In this document: positions 36,265 to 45,039 of the stretch, in pieces | Layout: every line of letters starts with the position of its first letter | How positions within the stretch are numbered: the first letter of the stretch is position 1 | The notes under the pieces: model-generated | Databases searched by the model: none | Told to the model about the DNA's origin: nothing | The model's input: the letters and a program-made list of their open reading frames with translations, nothing else | Source of the DNA: Fen-183 sp036504335 | Lineage (GTDB): Bacteria > Acidobacteriota > Thermoanaerobaculia > UBA5066 | Direction: 5' to 3' | DNA: 64,000 nt | Assembly: GCA_036504335.1 (NCBI GenBank) | Contig: DASXVJ010000006.1 | Span: 1 to 64,000 of the forward strand | Position numbers and translations under genes: made by a program

Positions 36265-36765
36265 TCAGCGGGGCTGGATCGCGAAGAGTTTTTCGCCGAA
36301 CTCGACCGGCTGCGCGTTCTGCGGGTAGATCGCCACGATCGTCCCGGCCACGTCCGCCTCGATCTCGTTCATGAGTTTCATCGCTTCGACGATGCAGAGC
36401 GTCTTGCCCTTCTCGACGACGTCGCCGACCTTGACGAACGGCTCGGCGTCGGGGTTCGCCGCGCGGTAAAACGTCCCCACGATGGGCGACGTGAGGACAT
36501 GGAAGCCCTCGCTCTCACCCGAGCCCGGGGGGCCGGGCGAGACGCGGGCGACGGCGGGCGACCCTGCAGCCGGCGCCGCGGCGGCGGGCGCGGGCAGGGA
36601 AACGGGTTCCGCAAACACGGCCGGCTCCCAGCCGCGCGGCCCCGCGGCCGGGACCCGCGGGGCGCCCTCGATCCGCAGGCGGAAGCCCGCGCGCTCGATC
36701 TCGAGACCTGCGAGCCCGCGTCGGGACACGAGGTCCACCAGTTCCTTGATTTCCTTGACGTTCAT
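36265..36765 (-). CDS. accB: acetyl-CoA carboxylase, biotin carboxyl carrier protein
   Basis: AccB carries the biotin that shuttles carboxylate in acetyl-CoA carboxylase. It has 166 residues: an N-terminal helix (KEIKELVDLVSRRGLAGLEI), a flexible alanine/proline linker (about 50-75), and the lipoyl/biotinyl domain with EAMKLMNEIEAD, where K at about 130 is biotinylated. Most homologues read EAMKMMNEI, so Leu for Met is a mild substitution. Weak SD-like purines (gagagga) lie just before the ATG. Confidence 0.95.
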   Translation of the reverse strand: MNVKEIKELVDLVSRRGLAGLEIERAGFRLRIEGAPRVPAAGPRGWEPAVFAEPVSLPAPAAAAPAAGSPAVARVSPGPPGSGESEGFHVLTSPIVGTFYRAANPDAEPFVKVGDVVEKGKTLCIVEAMKLMNEIEADVAGTIVAIYPQNAQPVEFGEKLFAIQPR

Positions 36766-36804
36766 GTGTCCTCTCGGTTCGTCTCCTGAATTCTCTCCCG
36801 CCGC

Positions 36805-38424
36805 TCAGCGAACCGCGGGGCCCAGGGCACGGGCGGTGCGCTCGGCTTCCCATCGCACCTCGCCAAGGATCGCGTCGGGGTCCACGTGCAGGATCAGCGA
36901 ATAGTCGTCGCTCACGCGGGACACGATGGCGGTGCCGTTGGCGCCGGCGAGGGCGAGGCTGCGCAGGCGTCCCGCGCCGACCTCTCCCGCCGAGCGGCCG
37001 ACGTTGTTGAGGAACGAGGTCAGCTCGGCGACGAGGACCTCCTGCGAGCTCTCGCGCGCGCCCGGTCCCGCCGCCACGACGGGCAGGCCTTCGAGATCGG
37101 TCAGGGTGGCGGCCCGGATCCCCTCCGTCGATTCGACGAGCGCGCGGATCATCGCGTGCAGGTCGTTCGCGGTCGCTTCCGGGCGCTTCGGGAAGCGCCG
37201 GGCGAGCCGGCGGAGGTGCGGGCGGTCGCGGCGCTCCGCGGGGATGGCCGCGGACTTGTCGCGCAGGGTGCGGGCGCGAGCCTCGTCCGCCTCGGTCTCG
37301 GCGAGAGTGCGGTACGTCTCGCGCGCGTCGGCCGCGAAGCCCTGTTTCTCGTAGAGCGCCGCGAGCGTCGGCGTTACGAGCGGCGGCTCCGTGAAGTCGG
37401 GCGGCGGCGGCGGGGCGGGTTCGGGAGCCACCGCGGCGGCCGGAGCCTGCGCCTCGGGGAGAGCCGCCGCGGGCTCGGGCGCCGAGCCGACGCGGTAGAG
37501 GTCCACCGGGAACTGGAACGGCGCGGTCGGAACGTCGTCGAGGTCCACGTCCGGCGGGGAGACCTCGAAGGGGGCCGGCGCGGCCGGGACGTCCGGCGCT
37601 GGAGCCGACTCGCGGACCTGGGGAATCGGCGCCGTGAACGGGGAGACCTCGCCGGCGGAGACGGCGGGCGCAGCCGGCTCGGGCGTCGTCTGAAGGAAAA
37701 GGTCGTCGAGCGGAGGAGGCGGCGGCGGGGACGGGGGCACGACCGGGATCGGCCGGGACCTCTCCAGGGCGCGCGCGATCGAAGCGCCGTCGTAGGTGAC
37801 GGCCATCGGGTCGGCGGCCCGCGCCTCCGTCGGGAAGGGGGGCGCCGTCGCCTCGGGCGCGCGCGTCTCGAGCTTCCTGAGGAGCGCGGCGCGGCGGAGC
37901 GTGCTCGACGAGGCCGGGCCGGGAACGAACGCCGGCGGCGCCTCGGCCGCGGGGCGGGCCCCGCTGCGGAATCCGGCGCGCTCGCCGACGGCGGCGGTCA
38001 TCTCCTGCTCGAGGCGCGCGATGATGTCGTTCACGTCGCGGTCACCGGCCTTGAGGCCGCGGTAGAGCTTCAGCTTCTTGATCGCCTCGATCTTGTCGCC
38101 CTTGGCGAGGTAGACCTCGGCGAGCTGCCGGATCGCGACGAGGTTCTCGCGGTCGATCCGGAGAGCGTTCTGGAACGCCCGGATCGCGTCCTCGAGACGG
38201 TCGAGCTGCTGGTACGTTTTCCCGAGGGCGACGTGCCCTGCGACGGAGGTCGCATGGAGGGCGAGGCCCCGTTCGAGCGTGATGACCGCGTCGCGGTACT
38301 TCCCGTGCCGCCGGAACTCCTCCGCCAGCGCCAGGAACTGGCGCGACGTGGGATCCCGCTGGAGGAGCCGTTTCAGCTCCTCGAGACGGGTCACGGGCTG
38401 GGACGGGCCGCCGAAGAGAGCCAT
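36805..38424 (-). CDS. TPR protein with C-terminal roadblock/LC7 domain
   Basis: This 539-residue protein has about four N-terminal TPR units (about 15-130, for example VAGHVALGKTYQQLDRLEDA and RENLVAIRQLAEVYLAKGDK). A long proline/alanine-rich linker follows (about 160-400), and the C-terminus resembles a roadblock/LC7 domain (about 430-535: LHAMIRALVESTEGIRAATL, then SLALAGANGTAIVSR). Roadblock proteins often regulate small GTPases such as MglA, which works with type IV pili; the pil operon lies upstream. Regulation of motility or pili is therefore an inference. It follows the IPT-lipoprotein terminator and has its own TAGACT box. Confidence 0.8.
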   Translation of the reverse strand: MALFGGPSQPVTRLEELKRLLQRDPTSRQFLALAEEFRRHGKYRDAVITLERGLALHATSVAGHVALGKTYQQLDRLEDAIRAFQNALRIDRENLVAIRQLAEVYLAKGDKIEAIKKLKLYRGLKAGDRDVNDIIARLEQEMTAAVGERAGFRSGARPAAEAPPAFVPGPASSSTLRRAALLRKLETRAPEATAPPFPTEARAADPMAVTYDGASIARALERSRPIPVVPPSPPPPPPLDDLFLQTTPEPAAPAVSAGEVSPFTAPIPQVRESAPAPDVPAAPAPFEVSPPDVDLDDVPTAPFQFPVDLYRVGSAPEPAAALPEAQAPAAAVAPEPAPPPPPDFTEPPLVTPTLAALYEKQGFAADARETYRTLAETEADEARARTLRDKSAAIPAERRDRPHLRRLARRFPKRPEATANDLHAMIRALVESTEGIRAATLTDLEGLPVVAAGPGARESSQEVLVAELTSFLNNVGRSAGEVGAGRLRSLALAGANGTAIVSRVSDDYSLILHVDPDAILGEVRWEAERTARALGPAVR

Positions 38425-38443
38425 GTGTTTCGATCCGTCTCCG

Positions 38444-38449
38444 AGTCTA
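38444..38449 (-). promoter_or_regulatory. candidate -10 box for the TPR/roadblock gene
   Basis: TAGACT on the minus strand lies 19 bases before the ATG at 38424 and just after a strong terminator hairpin. The same TAGACTC word precedes several other genes in the window. Confidence 0.4.
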
Positions 38450-38469
38450 CGGCATCCGGTTCCGAGACA

Positions 38470-38497
38470 GTTCGGGCCGCCCGAAGGCGGCCCGAAC
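38470..38497 (-). terminator. terminator hairpin with UUCG tetraloop
   Basis: A perfect 12-bp stem (GTTCGGGCCGCC / GGCGGCCCGAAC) closes on C-UUCG-G in the minus-strand RNA, about 20 bases after the stop of the IPT/TIG gene. The following bases (TGTCTCGG) are only weakly U-rich. Confidence 0.65.
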
Positions 38498-38518
38498 CCC
38501 GGAGGCCCGATTGCGGCG

Positions 38519-41119
38519 TCAGTTGACCTGCAGCGTGTAGATACGGGTCGTCGTGTTTGCGGCCGCGTCCACGACCGTGACGCTGATGGTGGAGACGCCA
38601 GCCGCGGCCGGCGTGCCCGAGATGACGCCCGTTGCCGCATTGAGCACGAGCGCCGCCGGAAGGCCCACGGCCGCCCACGAGTACGGCGCGCCCGCGCCGC
38701 CCGAGGCGATGAACTGCGCCGAGTAGGCCGCGCCCGCCGTGCCGTTCGGCAGCGACGGCGTGATGATCTGCAGGGCCGCGCGGCAGGTCAGGTCGATCGG
38801 GTTGTAGACGAGGACGTTCGGGAGGTCGACCGAGCACCCCGTGAACGTGTTTCTCACACGGATGCCGAACGACGTGGACACGTACTTGAGGCCGTTGATC
38901 GGCCCGCCCGAAGAGCAGTTCTGCTGGTTCAGCGCGTTGTTCGGCACCGCGGGCGCCGCGAACGTCAGGACCGTCGGGTTCGAGACGGACGCGTTGTTGA
39001 CCGGCGTGTTCGGCACCGGGACGCCGTCCTTGATGAGCGTGACCGTCATGGGGGCCTGGAAGTTCGTCCCGACGAGCGTGATCGTCGCGGGCGTCCCGCC
39101 GGTCGGCCCGGGCGCCGGCGTGCCGTCCTGGTTCAGGTTCGACGGCGACGCGGTGGAAGCCGTCGGCGGGTCGCTGTGGTACGCGAACGGCACGGAAATC
39201 GTGTTCGGGGCGCAGGTGATTCCCGGGAACGTGAGGTCGATGAAGCCGTCCGTGTTCCCGCAGCTCAGCGAGCCGCCGAGCAGCGTCTGAAGCGACGGCA
39301 GCGTCACGATGATGGAGGTGTTCGAAACGCTCGTGACCTGGAGGGACGTGAGCGGGGTGCCCGAGGACGCAAGGCGGAAGTTCGCGATCGTGGGCTCCGG
39401 GAAGTTGTTGCCCGAGACCACGACCGTCGTCGGCTGCGTCGCGCTTCCGACGGACGGCGACGCGACGCCGGCCACCGGGCACGAGTAGTACTTGAAGCAC
39501 GACACGCACTTGGCCGTCTTGCCGGTCGACGGATTCAGGATCACGATGTCGACGAGCTGGCCCGCGAGACAGGCGTTCCCGCCGTTTGCCACCGGAGTGC
39601 CGAAGATGATCTGCGTCGGGGACACCTGAATGGGCTGGGCCGCTTCCACGCGCTGCGCGCCGCAGTTGCCGCCCGTCATGAAGACCTGCATCGGGAACTG
39701 GAAGTTCGTGCCGAAGAGGGTGACACGCGTCGACTGGTCGTTGGGGCCAGTCACCGGGGAGTTGCCGTAGATCGCGGGGTCGAGCGCCTTCGCCGTGTAG
39801 ACGAACGCGCCGCCGACGCGGGCGCAGCGCTGCGAGGCGCTGCCGAGGTCCGTCACGACGACGTCGACGGTCTCGGGCACGTCCGGCGTCGCGAGGGTCC
39901 GGCGAGGCGTGGAAACCTGGAACGTCGTCGGCGTCGGGCTCCCGACGAGCGTGCCGGGGTTGGTGCCGAAGTCCACCCGGAGAAGGGTCGGGTTCGTCGG
40001 GAAGCCCGAGCCGGTGATCGTCACGACGTCGCCGCCGTCGGGACTGCCAGAGGTCGGCTTGAGGCTCGTCACGTAGAAGCTGGGGTCGGCGTTGCACGCT
40101 CCCGTCGAGCCGCTGCCGCGGTACGTGAACGGCACGGGCGACGGCGCGGACTGCATCGAGACGAGCCCGAGGTCCCGTGTCACGACGACCGCGCAGGCCT
40201 CGGAGAGGGCCGGGTTGGTCAGAGTGTGGGCCGGCGTCGAGACCGAGATCTGCGTGTCCGACTGGCCCGTGATCTGCGCCGGAAGGCCGCAGAACGTGAC
40301 CTGGGTCGTCGAGATGTTCACACCGAAGTGGCTGCCGAGGATCACGACGGCGTCGCCGCCGCCCGGCGAGCCGGCGATCGGGTTGAGGGAGGCGATCGTC
40401 ATCTTCTGGTCGGGCGGAATGCAGAAGTACGTGAACTTGATCGGCGCCGTGGTCGTCGTCCCCGCCCCCGAGACGACGACGTCGACCTGCTCGGGGATCG
40501 ACGCGTTCTTGAGCGTCCTCACCGGCGTCTTGACGACGATCGTGTTGGGCGCCCAACTCACGAGGGAAGCCGGAGCGCCGCCGAAGTAGACGATGCCCGG
40601 CGTGTTTCCGAAGAGGCCGCCGAGAAGCGTGACGGTGTCGCCGCCGGTGCAGATTCCGGTCGTGGGCGAGTACGAGGAGACGTAGGGACCCTGCGTCGAG
40701 GCGCCCGAGTAGCTGACGGTGAGGGTGGAGGAGCCGCAGTCAAAGGCCGCCTTGACGTGAGCGGGGCCCGAGTTCTGCGAGAAGAGGGTCACGTCGGCCG
40801 CGCCGGAGACCGTCGTCTTCGAAACGGTGGGCAGGCCGGTCTCGGCGAAGACGCCGAGGTCGGTCGTGAATTGCACGGACGTCCCGTCGGGAACCGCTGC
40901 GCCGCCCTTCGTCACCGCAGCGCGGACGACGACCTCGCTCCCCACGACGGGCGAGAGGGACGTCGACAGCATCGCGATCGAGACCGTGCAGTTCCCGGTC
41001 CCGCCGCTGCCGCCGTTGCCGTTGGTGGATGGAGACGTGGGCGTCTCGCCGGCGCAGCCGGTGAGGAGGGCCGCGAGGCCGGCGGCCAGCGCGGCGGCCG
41101 GAAACGGGATTCTTCGCAT
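38519..41119 (-). CDS. cysteine-rich IPT/TIG-repeat lipoprotein
   Basis: This 866-residue surface-type protein has a lipoprotein signal (ALAAGLAALLTGC). An Ig-like region follows (about 45-135), then several IPT/TIG repeats, with patterns such as SSYSPTTGICTGGDTVTLLG, then ASLNPIAGSPGGGDAVVILG and TSLKPTSGSPDGGDVVTITG, and a C-terminal putative-Ig domain (about 790-866, including GAAYSAQFIASGG). Many cysteines sit one or two per repeat, plus KCVSCFKYYSC. The ATG at 41119 has AGGTGA seven bases upstream. It lies 13 bases after a second lipoprotein and downstream of pilQ, so a pilus-associated or surface-adhesion role is inferred. Confidence 0.8.
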   Translation of the reverse strand: MRRIPFPAAALAAGLAALLTGCAGETPTSPSTNGNGGSGGTGNCTVSIAMLSTSLSPVVGSEVVVRAAVTKGGAAVPDGTSVQFTTDLGVFAETGLPTVSKTTVSGAADVTLFSQNSGPAHVKAAFDCGSSTLTVSYSGASTQGPYVSSYSPTTGICTGGDTVTLLGGLFGNTPGIVYFGGAPASLVSWAPNTIVVKTPVRTLKNASIPEQVDVVVSGAGTTTTAPIKFTYFCIPPDQKMTIASLNPIAGSPGGGDAVVILGSHFGVNISTTQVTFCGLPAQITGQSDTQISVSTPAHTLTNPALSEACAVVVTRDLGLVSMQSAPSPVPFTYRGSGSTGACNADPSFYVTSLKPTSGSPDGGDVVTITGSGFPTNPTLLRVDFGTNPGTLVGSPTPTTFQVSTPRRTLATPDVPETVDVVVTDLGSASQRCARVGGAFVYTAKALDPAIYGNSPVTGPNDQSTRVTLFGTNFQFPMQVFMTGGNCGAQRVEAAQPIQVSPTQIIFGTPVANGGNACLAGQLVDIVILNPSTGKTAKCVSCFKYYSCPVAGVASPSVGSATQPTTVVVSGNNFPEPTIANFRLASSGTPLTSLQVTSVSNTSIIVTLPSLQTLLGGSLSCGNTDGFIDLTFPGITCAPNTISVPFAYHSDPPTASTASPSNLNQDGTPAPGPTGGTPATITLVGTNFQAPMTVTLIKDGVPVPNTPVNNASVSNPTVLTFAAPAVPNNALNQQNCSSGGPINGLKYVSTSFGIRVRNTFTGCSVDLPNVLVYNPIDLTCRAALQIITPSLPNGTAGAAYSAQFIASGGAGAPYSWAAVGLPAALVLNAATGVISGTPAAAGVSTISVTVVDAAANTTTRIYTLQVN

Positions 41120-41132
41120 GGGTTTCACCTCG

Positions 41133-41723
41133 TCACCGAACAAGCTGTCCCTCGATTCGGCCGGACGCTGCGCTGTACCGGAACGTGAGGTCGAACGTGG
41201 CCTCGTTCGACACGACGGGCTGACCCGAGAGCGTGTGGCCGTACCAGATGACGTGGCCCGCCTGACGGATCGAAGTCCTCCCCGTCTCGCGGTCGATGCC
41301 GCCGTTGAACGGGTACAACTGGTCGAGCGGGGGCCGCAGGAGCGCATCCGCGGTCATGTACTGGTAGTTGTTCAGCGTCGACGTGCCCCCCAACGGCACG
41401 ATCACGTTCCCGCCGAACGGCTCCGAGGCCGAGACCTTCGTCCCGCCGTCGAGGCGGGTCCAGCGCACGACGTAGCTGTCGATCTGCACGTCGAGGAACT
41501 GCACCGACCCGGAGCCCGGCGTCTTGAGGCGGAGGCGCAGCGTCGTCGTCTTGAACTGCACGGGGCTGCCTTCGACGAGCAGCTTCTCGAGAAGAAGCTC
41601 GGTGAACTCGCCGACGAGGAAGACCGGCGCGGCGTCGTCGCCATGGGTGTTCGTCGAGCAGCCCGGAAGGAGCGCCAGAAGCAGGGCTCCGAGGACCAGA
41701 ACGGAGGAAGTCGTCTTCTTCAT
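41133..41723 (-). CDS. lipoprotein of unknown function
   Basis: This 196-residue product has a clear lipoprotein signal (SSVLVLGALLLALLPGC) followed by a beta-rich body (SVQFLDVQIDSYVVRWTRLD, and TFDLTFRYSAASGRIEGQLV at the end). No family is recognised. It is 14 bases after pilQ and 13 before the IPT/TIG lipoprotein, so the three probably form one transcript. It may help assemble the pilQ secretin or the neighbouring surface protein, which is inference. Confidence 0.75.
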   Translation of the reverse strand: MKKTTSSVLVLGALLLALLPGCSTNTHGDDAAPVFLVGEFTELLLEKLLVEGSPVQFKTTTLRLRLKTPGSGSVQFLDVQIDSYVVRWTRLDGGTKVSASEPFGGNVIVPLGGTSTLNNYQYMTADALLRPPLDQLYPFNGGIDRETGRTSIRQAGHVIWYGHTLSGQPVVSNEATFDLTFRYSAASGRIEGQLVR

Positions 41724-41737
41724 CGCACGCGCTCCTG

Positions 41738-44458
41738 TCAGCGGATGATCCGCGGAGTGATGAAGATCATGAGTTCGTCGGTGTTCTCGCTCTGGGTGCG
41801 ACTCCGGAAGAGATTCCCGATGATCGGGATTTTCCAGAGCCCGGGGATCATCGATTGGCCGTCGTTGCTCGTGATCTTGAAGATGCCGCCGATGACCGCC
41901 GTCCCACCGTCGCGCACCATGAGGCGCGTCTTGGCGTCGCGCGTCGTGAGCGGGATGTTCTGGCCGCCGGCGATGTTGATGCCGACCGCGGGTTCGCGCT
42001 TCTGGACGTTCACGTCCATGATGACCGTGCCTTCGTTGGTGATCTGCGGGGTCACGTCGAGGCGGAGCGTCGCGTTGATGTAGAGGACGGACGTCGTGTT
42101 GTTGACCGTCGTCTGAACCGGGATCTGGAAGCCCGACTGGATGCTCGCGGCCTCCCCCGTCTGCGTCTGGACCTTCGGCGTCGAGACGACCTTCACGAGG
42201 CCGCGCGACTCGGCCGCGTGAATCGAGGCGTCCAGCCGGAACGTGTCGAGGACGTTCGCGAGCGAGAGGCTGAGGACCTGGGGCGCGCCGCTCGGGAGCG
42301 AGACGTTGCCCGCGACGTTCCCCGAGTTCGGGAAGACGAGGCCCGTCGTGTTGCCGTGGGCGGCGTCCGCGACTCCCTGGAAGCCCCAGACGACGCCGAT
42401 CTCGTTCGAGAACGTGCGGTTCGCCTCGATGATGCGGGCCTCGATCATGACCTGGGGGCTCGCGACGTCGAGGTTCTTGATGAGGTCGAGGACCGTCGGA
42501 AGGTAGTCCGGCAGCTCCTTGATCACGAGCGTGTTCGACCGGGCGTCGACGAAGATGTCGCCGCGCGACGACATGACCTTGCGGGCCGTGGCCGCCATTT
42601 CGGACACGTTGGAGTACGAGATCTTCTGAAGCACCGTGCGGAGCGGGCGGTTCTTGTCCTGCGCCGCCGAGAACGCGAGCCGCGCCTGCTCCTCCTGGAG
42701 GAGCTTGCTCGACGACGCGATCCGCATGACGTTGCCTTCGAGCACGTAGCCGAGCTGGTTGATCTTGAGGATCAGCTCGAGCGCCTGGTCCCACGGAATC
42801 TCCTGGAGGGAGACCGTGACCGTGCCGCGCACGTCGGGGTCGAGGACGATGTTGAGCTGGGTGAGCTCGCTGAACCTCTGGAGCGTGTCCTTGATGTCCG
42901 CGTCCTTGAGGTTGAGCGTGATCGGCTCGCCCGTGTACTGCTTGTCGCCGGCGCCGAGCGTGCGCGCCTCGAACGGGTTCGCGATCTCGCGCGGCTTTCC
43001 GGCCGCGTCCTGCTGGTTCAGGAGCGTCTCGGCCGCCTCAATGAGCGCCTTGTCCTCGGACGTCTTCCGGCGCTTCGGCGCCGGCTCGGCCGCGGGAGGA
43101 ACCGGACGGGAAGCCGCGCTCGCGACGGACGCGGGCTTTTCCGCCGGGATCAGCCGGATCTCCGGCGTCGCCGTCACGATGTGCGGCGCGTCGGAAACGG
43201 GAGGAGCCGCCACGGCCACCACGGGGGCCTGCGCAGGGGCCAGCGCCGCGGGAATCGGCGCGGGCGCGGCCTTCACGACCGGCTCGGCCGCGTCCTCGAC
43301 CTCGTGCTTTTCGTAGGACGAAGCCGCAGGGGCGGCGATGACGGCGACCTTCTCGGGCGCAGCCGTGACCTTGTTGACCGGAGCCGGAGCCTCGACCTTC
43401 ACGAGCGGCGCGGGGGCTTCCCTGACGACCGGCGCAGAGGCGCTCATGGAGGCCGCCGGAGCGGCCGCGGACGCGTTCAGGGCCGACCCGAATGCGAACG
43501 CGAGGCCGGCCGAGGCGGACTTCGCGGCCGGCTCGACCGGTCCCGCGAGGTCGAACACGACGCGCGTGACGGGCTGCGGTCCGCCCTTGAACTGGGACGC
43601 GCGGACGCGCGTCACGGCCGGATGGCGGACGTCCTGCGACTTCTTCGGCGTCGCGAGGAGGACGCCCGGAAGGTCGACGACGTAGCGCGGGGGGTTCGCG
43701 AGGGCGAACGTTTCGTAGGCGAACGAGCCGTTGCCCGAGAGCGTGACGACGAGCCCGCCGCCGTTCTGCGCGACGGCGACCCCGGAGAGACGCGTCGCGC
43801 GCGCGCCCGTCGCCGCGTGCGGCACGGGAACGGGAGCCGCGTCGGACGCGACGGCGATCGCGGTCGTCGACGTCGTCGCGGCCGCGGGGACTTCCTCGGC
43901 CTTGACGACGGGCTCGGCCTCGACCTTGACGACGGGCGGCTCGGGCGCGGACGCGGCGGCAGCCGCGGGCCCCGCCGAGGCGGCAGCGGAGGCCGTCATG
44001 ACCGCCGTCGCCTTCACGAGGCTGACGGCCATCGCGGGCGAGCCGGATTCCGAGGAGATCGCGGGGTCGAGAGGCACGCGCGCCGTGAGCTCGAACTGGA
44101 TGTGGGGCTTGCCCATCTCCACGAAGGACTTCATCTCGAGGCGCGAAAGAAGCGTGCCGTCGGCCCGCGGAGGCTCGAGGCCCGGCGCGGCCACCGCGTT
44201 CGCGACGTCGATGACGACCTTGGTGGAACCTTCGCGGTTATAGAGCGTCGGCGCGAGCGGTCCGTTCCCCGTGAGGAGAAGGCGGGGGGAAGCCCCGTCC
44301 GCGAGAAGCGTCGCTCCGGTCAGGACGACCGGCGCCGGCGCCGTGGTTCCGGTGCTCCCCGCGGCGACGTTGTCGCCCGAGGACGCGCAGCCGGAGAGCA
44401 CGGGGACGAGCAGCGCGAGCGCCGCGACACGGGCGGCGAGGACACACGGGTTGCGCAT
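41738..44458 (-). CDS. pilQ: type IV pilus secretin PilQ
   Basis: PilQ forms the outer-membrane channel for type IV pili. The 906-residue product has a lipoprotein-like signal (ALALLVPVLSGC) and two AMIN domains (about 45-140 and 210-310) that bind peptidoglycan. A linker rich in alanine and valine follows, then the STN domain (LTQLNIVLDPDVRGTVTVSL), secretin N-domain (FVDARSNTLVIKELPDYLPT) and the C-terminal secretin barrel ending MIFITPRIIR. I use the ATG at 44458 with GGAGGAAGC directly before it; another ATG at 44530 is possible. It is last in pilM-N-O-P-Q, the canonical order. Confidence 0.93.
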   Translation of the reverse strand: MRNPCVLAARVAALALLVPVLSGCASSGDNVAAGSTGTTAPAPVVLTGATLLADGASPRLLLTGNGPLAPTLYNREGSTKVVIDVANAVAAPGLEPPRADGTLLSRLEMKSFVEMGKPHIQFELTARVPLDPAISSESGSPAMAVSLVKATAVMTASAAASAGPAAAAASAPEPPVVKVEAEPVVKAEEVPAAATTSTTAIAVASDAAPVPVPHAATGARATRLSGVAVAQNGGGLVVTLSGNGSFAYETFALANPPRYVVDLPGVLLATPKKSQDVRHPAVTRVRASQFKGGPQPVTRVVFDLAGPVEPAAKSASAGLAFAFGSALNASAAAPAASMSASAPVVREAPAPLVKVEAPAPVNKVTAAPEKVAVIAAPAASSYEKHEVEDAAEPVVKAAPAPIPAALAPAQAPVVAVAAPPVSDAPHIVTATPEIRLIPAEKPASVASAASRPVPPAAEPAPKRRKTSEDKALIEAAETLLNQQDAAGKPREIANPFEARTLGAGDKQYTGEPITLNLKDADIKDTLQRFSELTQLNIVLDPDVRGTVTVSLQEIPWDQALELILKINQLGYVLEGNVMRIASSSKLLQEEQARLAFSAAQDKNRPLRTVLQKISYSNVSEMAATARKVMSSRGDIFVDARSNTLVIKELPDYLPTVLDLIKNLDVASPQVMIEARIIEANRTFSNEIGVVWGFQGVADAAHGNTTGLVFPNSGNVAGNVSLPSGAPQVLSLSLANVLDTFRLDASIHAAESRGLVKVVSTPKVQTQTGEAASIQSGFQIPVQTTVNNTTSVLYINATLRLDVTPQITNEGTVIMDVNVQKREPAVGINIAGGQNIPLTTRDAKTRLMVRDGGTAVIGGIFKITSNDGQSMIPGLWKIPIIGNLFRSRTQSENTDELMIFITPRIIR

Positions 44459-44544
44459 GCTTCCTCCACCAGACCCCACCTGATCGGGAGAGCCCCTTCT
44501 TTTTCCGGACCCACTGAGCATCGTCGTCATGGACGTCCCTTCGC

Positions 44545-45039
44545 TCACTGCTTCTTCTGGAGTGCGAGCGCCTTGACTACTTCGCGGAACGGCTTCGGGT
44601 TCGTCGGGTCGTTCACGTTCTGGCGGAACGTGACTTCCGTCGCGGACACGTCGGTGACCTCGCCGTCGAAGAGGGTCGTGCCCTTGCGGATGAGATGTGA
44701 CTTGTTGTCCGGGCCACGCATCATCGCGACCCAGCCCTGCTTGACCTTGATCGTGCCCTGGAGCTCGAGCTCGTCGACCATCACGCCGGCGAGGCCCGGC
44801 GGACGCACGCGCTCCTTCTCCGAGGGGTTGCGCACGAGGAGGGACCGGAACGGATCCCGCCGGCCGCCGACTTCGTAGGTGTAGACGGAGGGGGTGAAGT
44901 CCTGGTCCGTGATCTTCGGGGTCTCGGCGGGCGGCGGCGGCGGGGCGGCCGGTGCCTGGGCCGCCGCGGGCGAGGCCGCGAGGGCCGCCAGTGCAGCGGT
45001 CACCGCGAGCAGACGGAGGGTGGCGTTGCGGGCGCTCAT
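44545..45039 (-). CDS. pilP: type IV pilus assembly protein PilP
   Basis: PilP links the inner-membrane PilNO complex to PilQ. This 164-residue protein has a signal peptide (about 1-27), a proline-rich linker (PAAPPPPPAETPK) and a beta-domain with YEVGGRRDPFRSL and LAGVMVDELELQGTIKVKQG. It ends with KALALQKKQ. Classic PilPs are lipoproteins, but no lipobox cysteine is evident here. It overlaps pilO by four bases (ATGA). Confidence 0.9.
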   Translation of the reverse strand: MSARNATLRLLAVTAALAALAASPAAAQAPAAPPPPPAETPKITDQDFTPSVYTYEVGGRRDPFRSLLVRNPSEKERVRPPGLAGVMVDELELQGTIKVKQGWVAMMRGPDNKSHLIRKGTTLFDGEVTDVSATEVTFRQNVNDPTNPKPFREVVKALALQKKQ

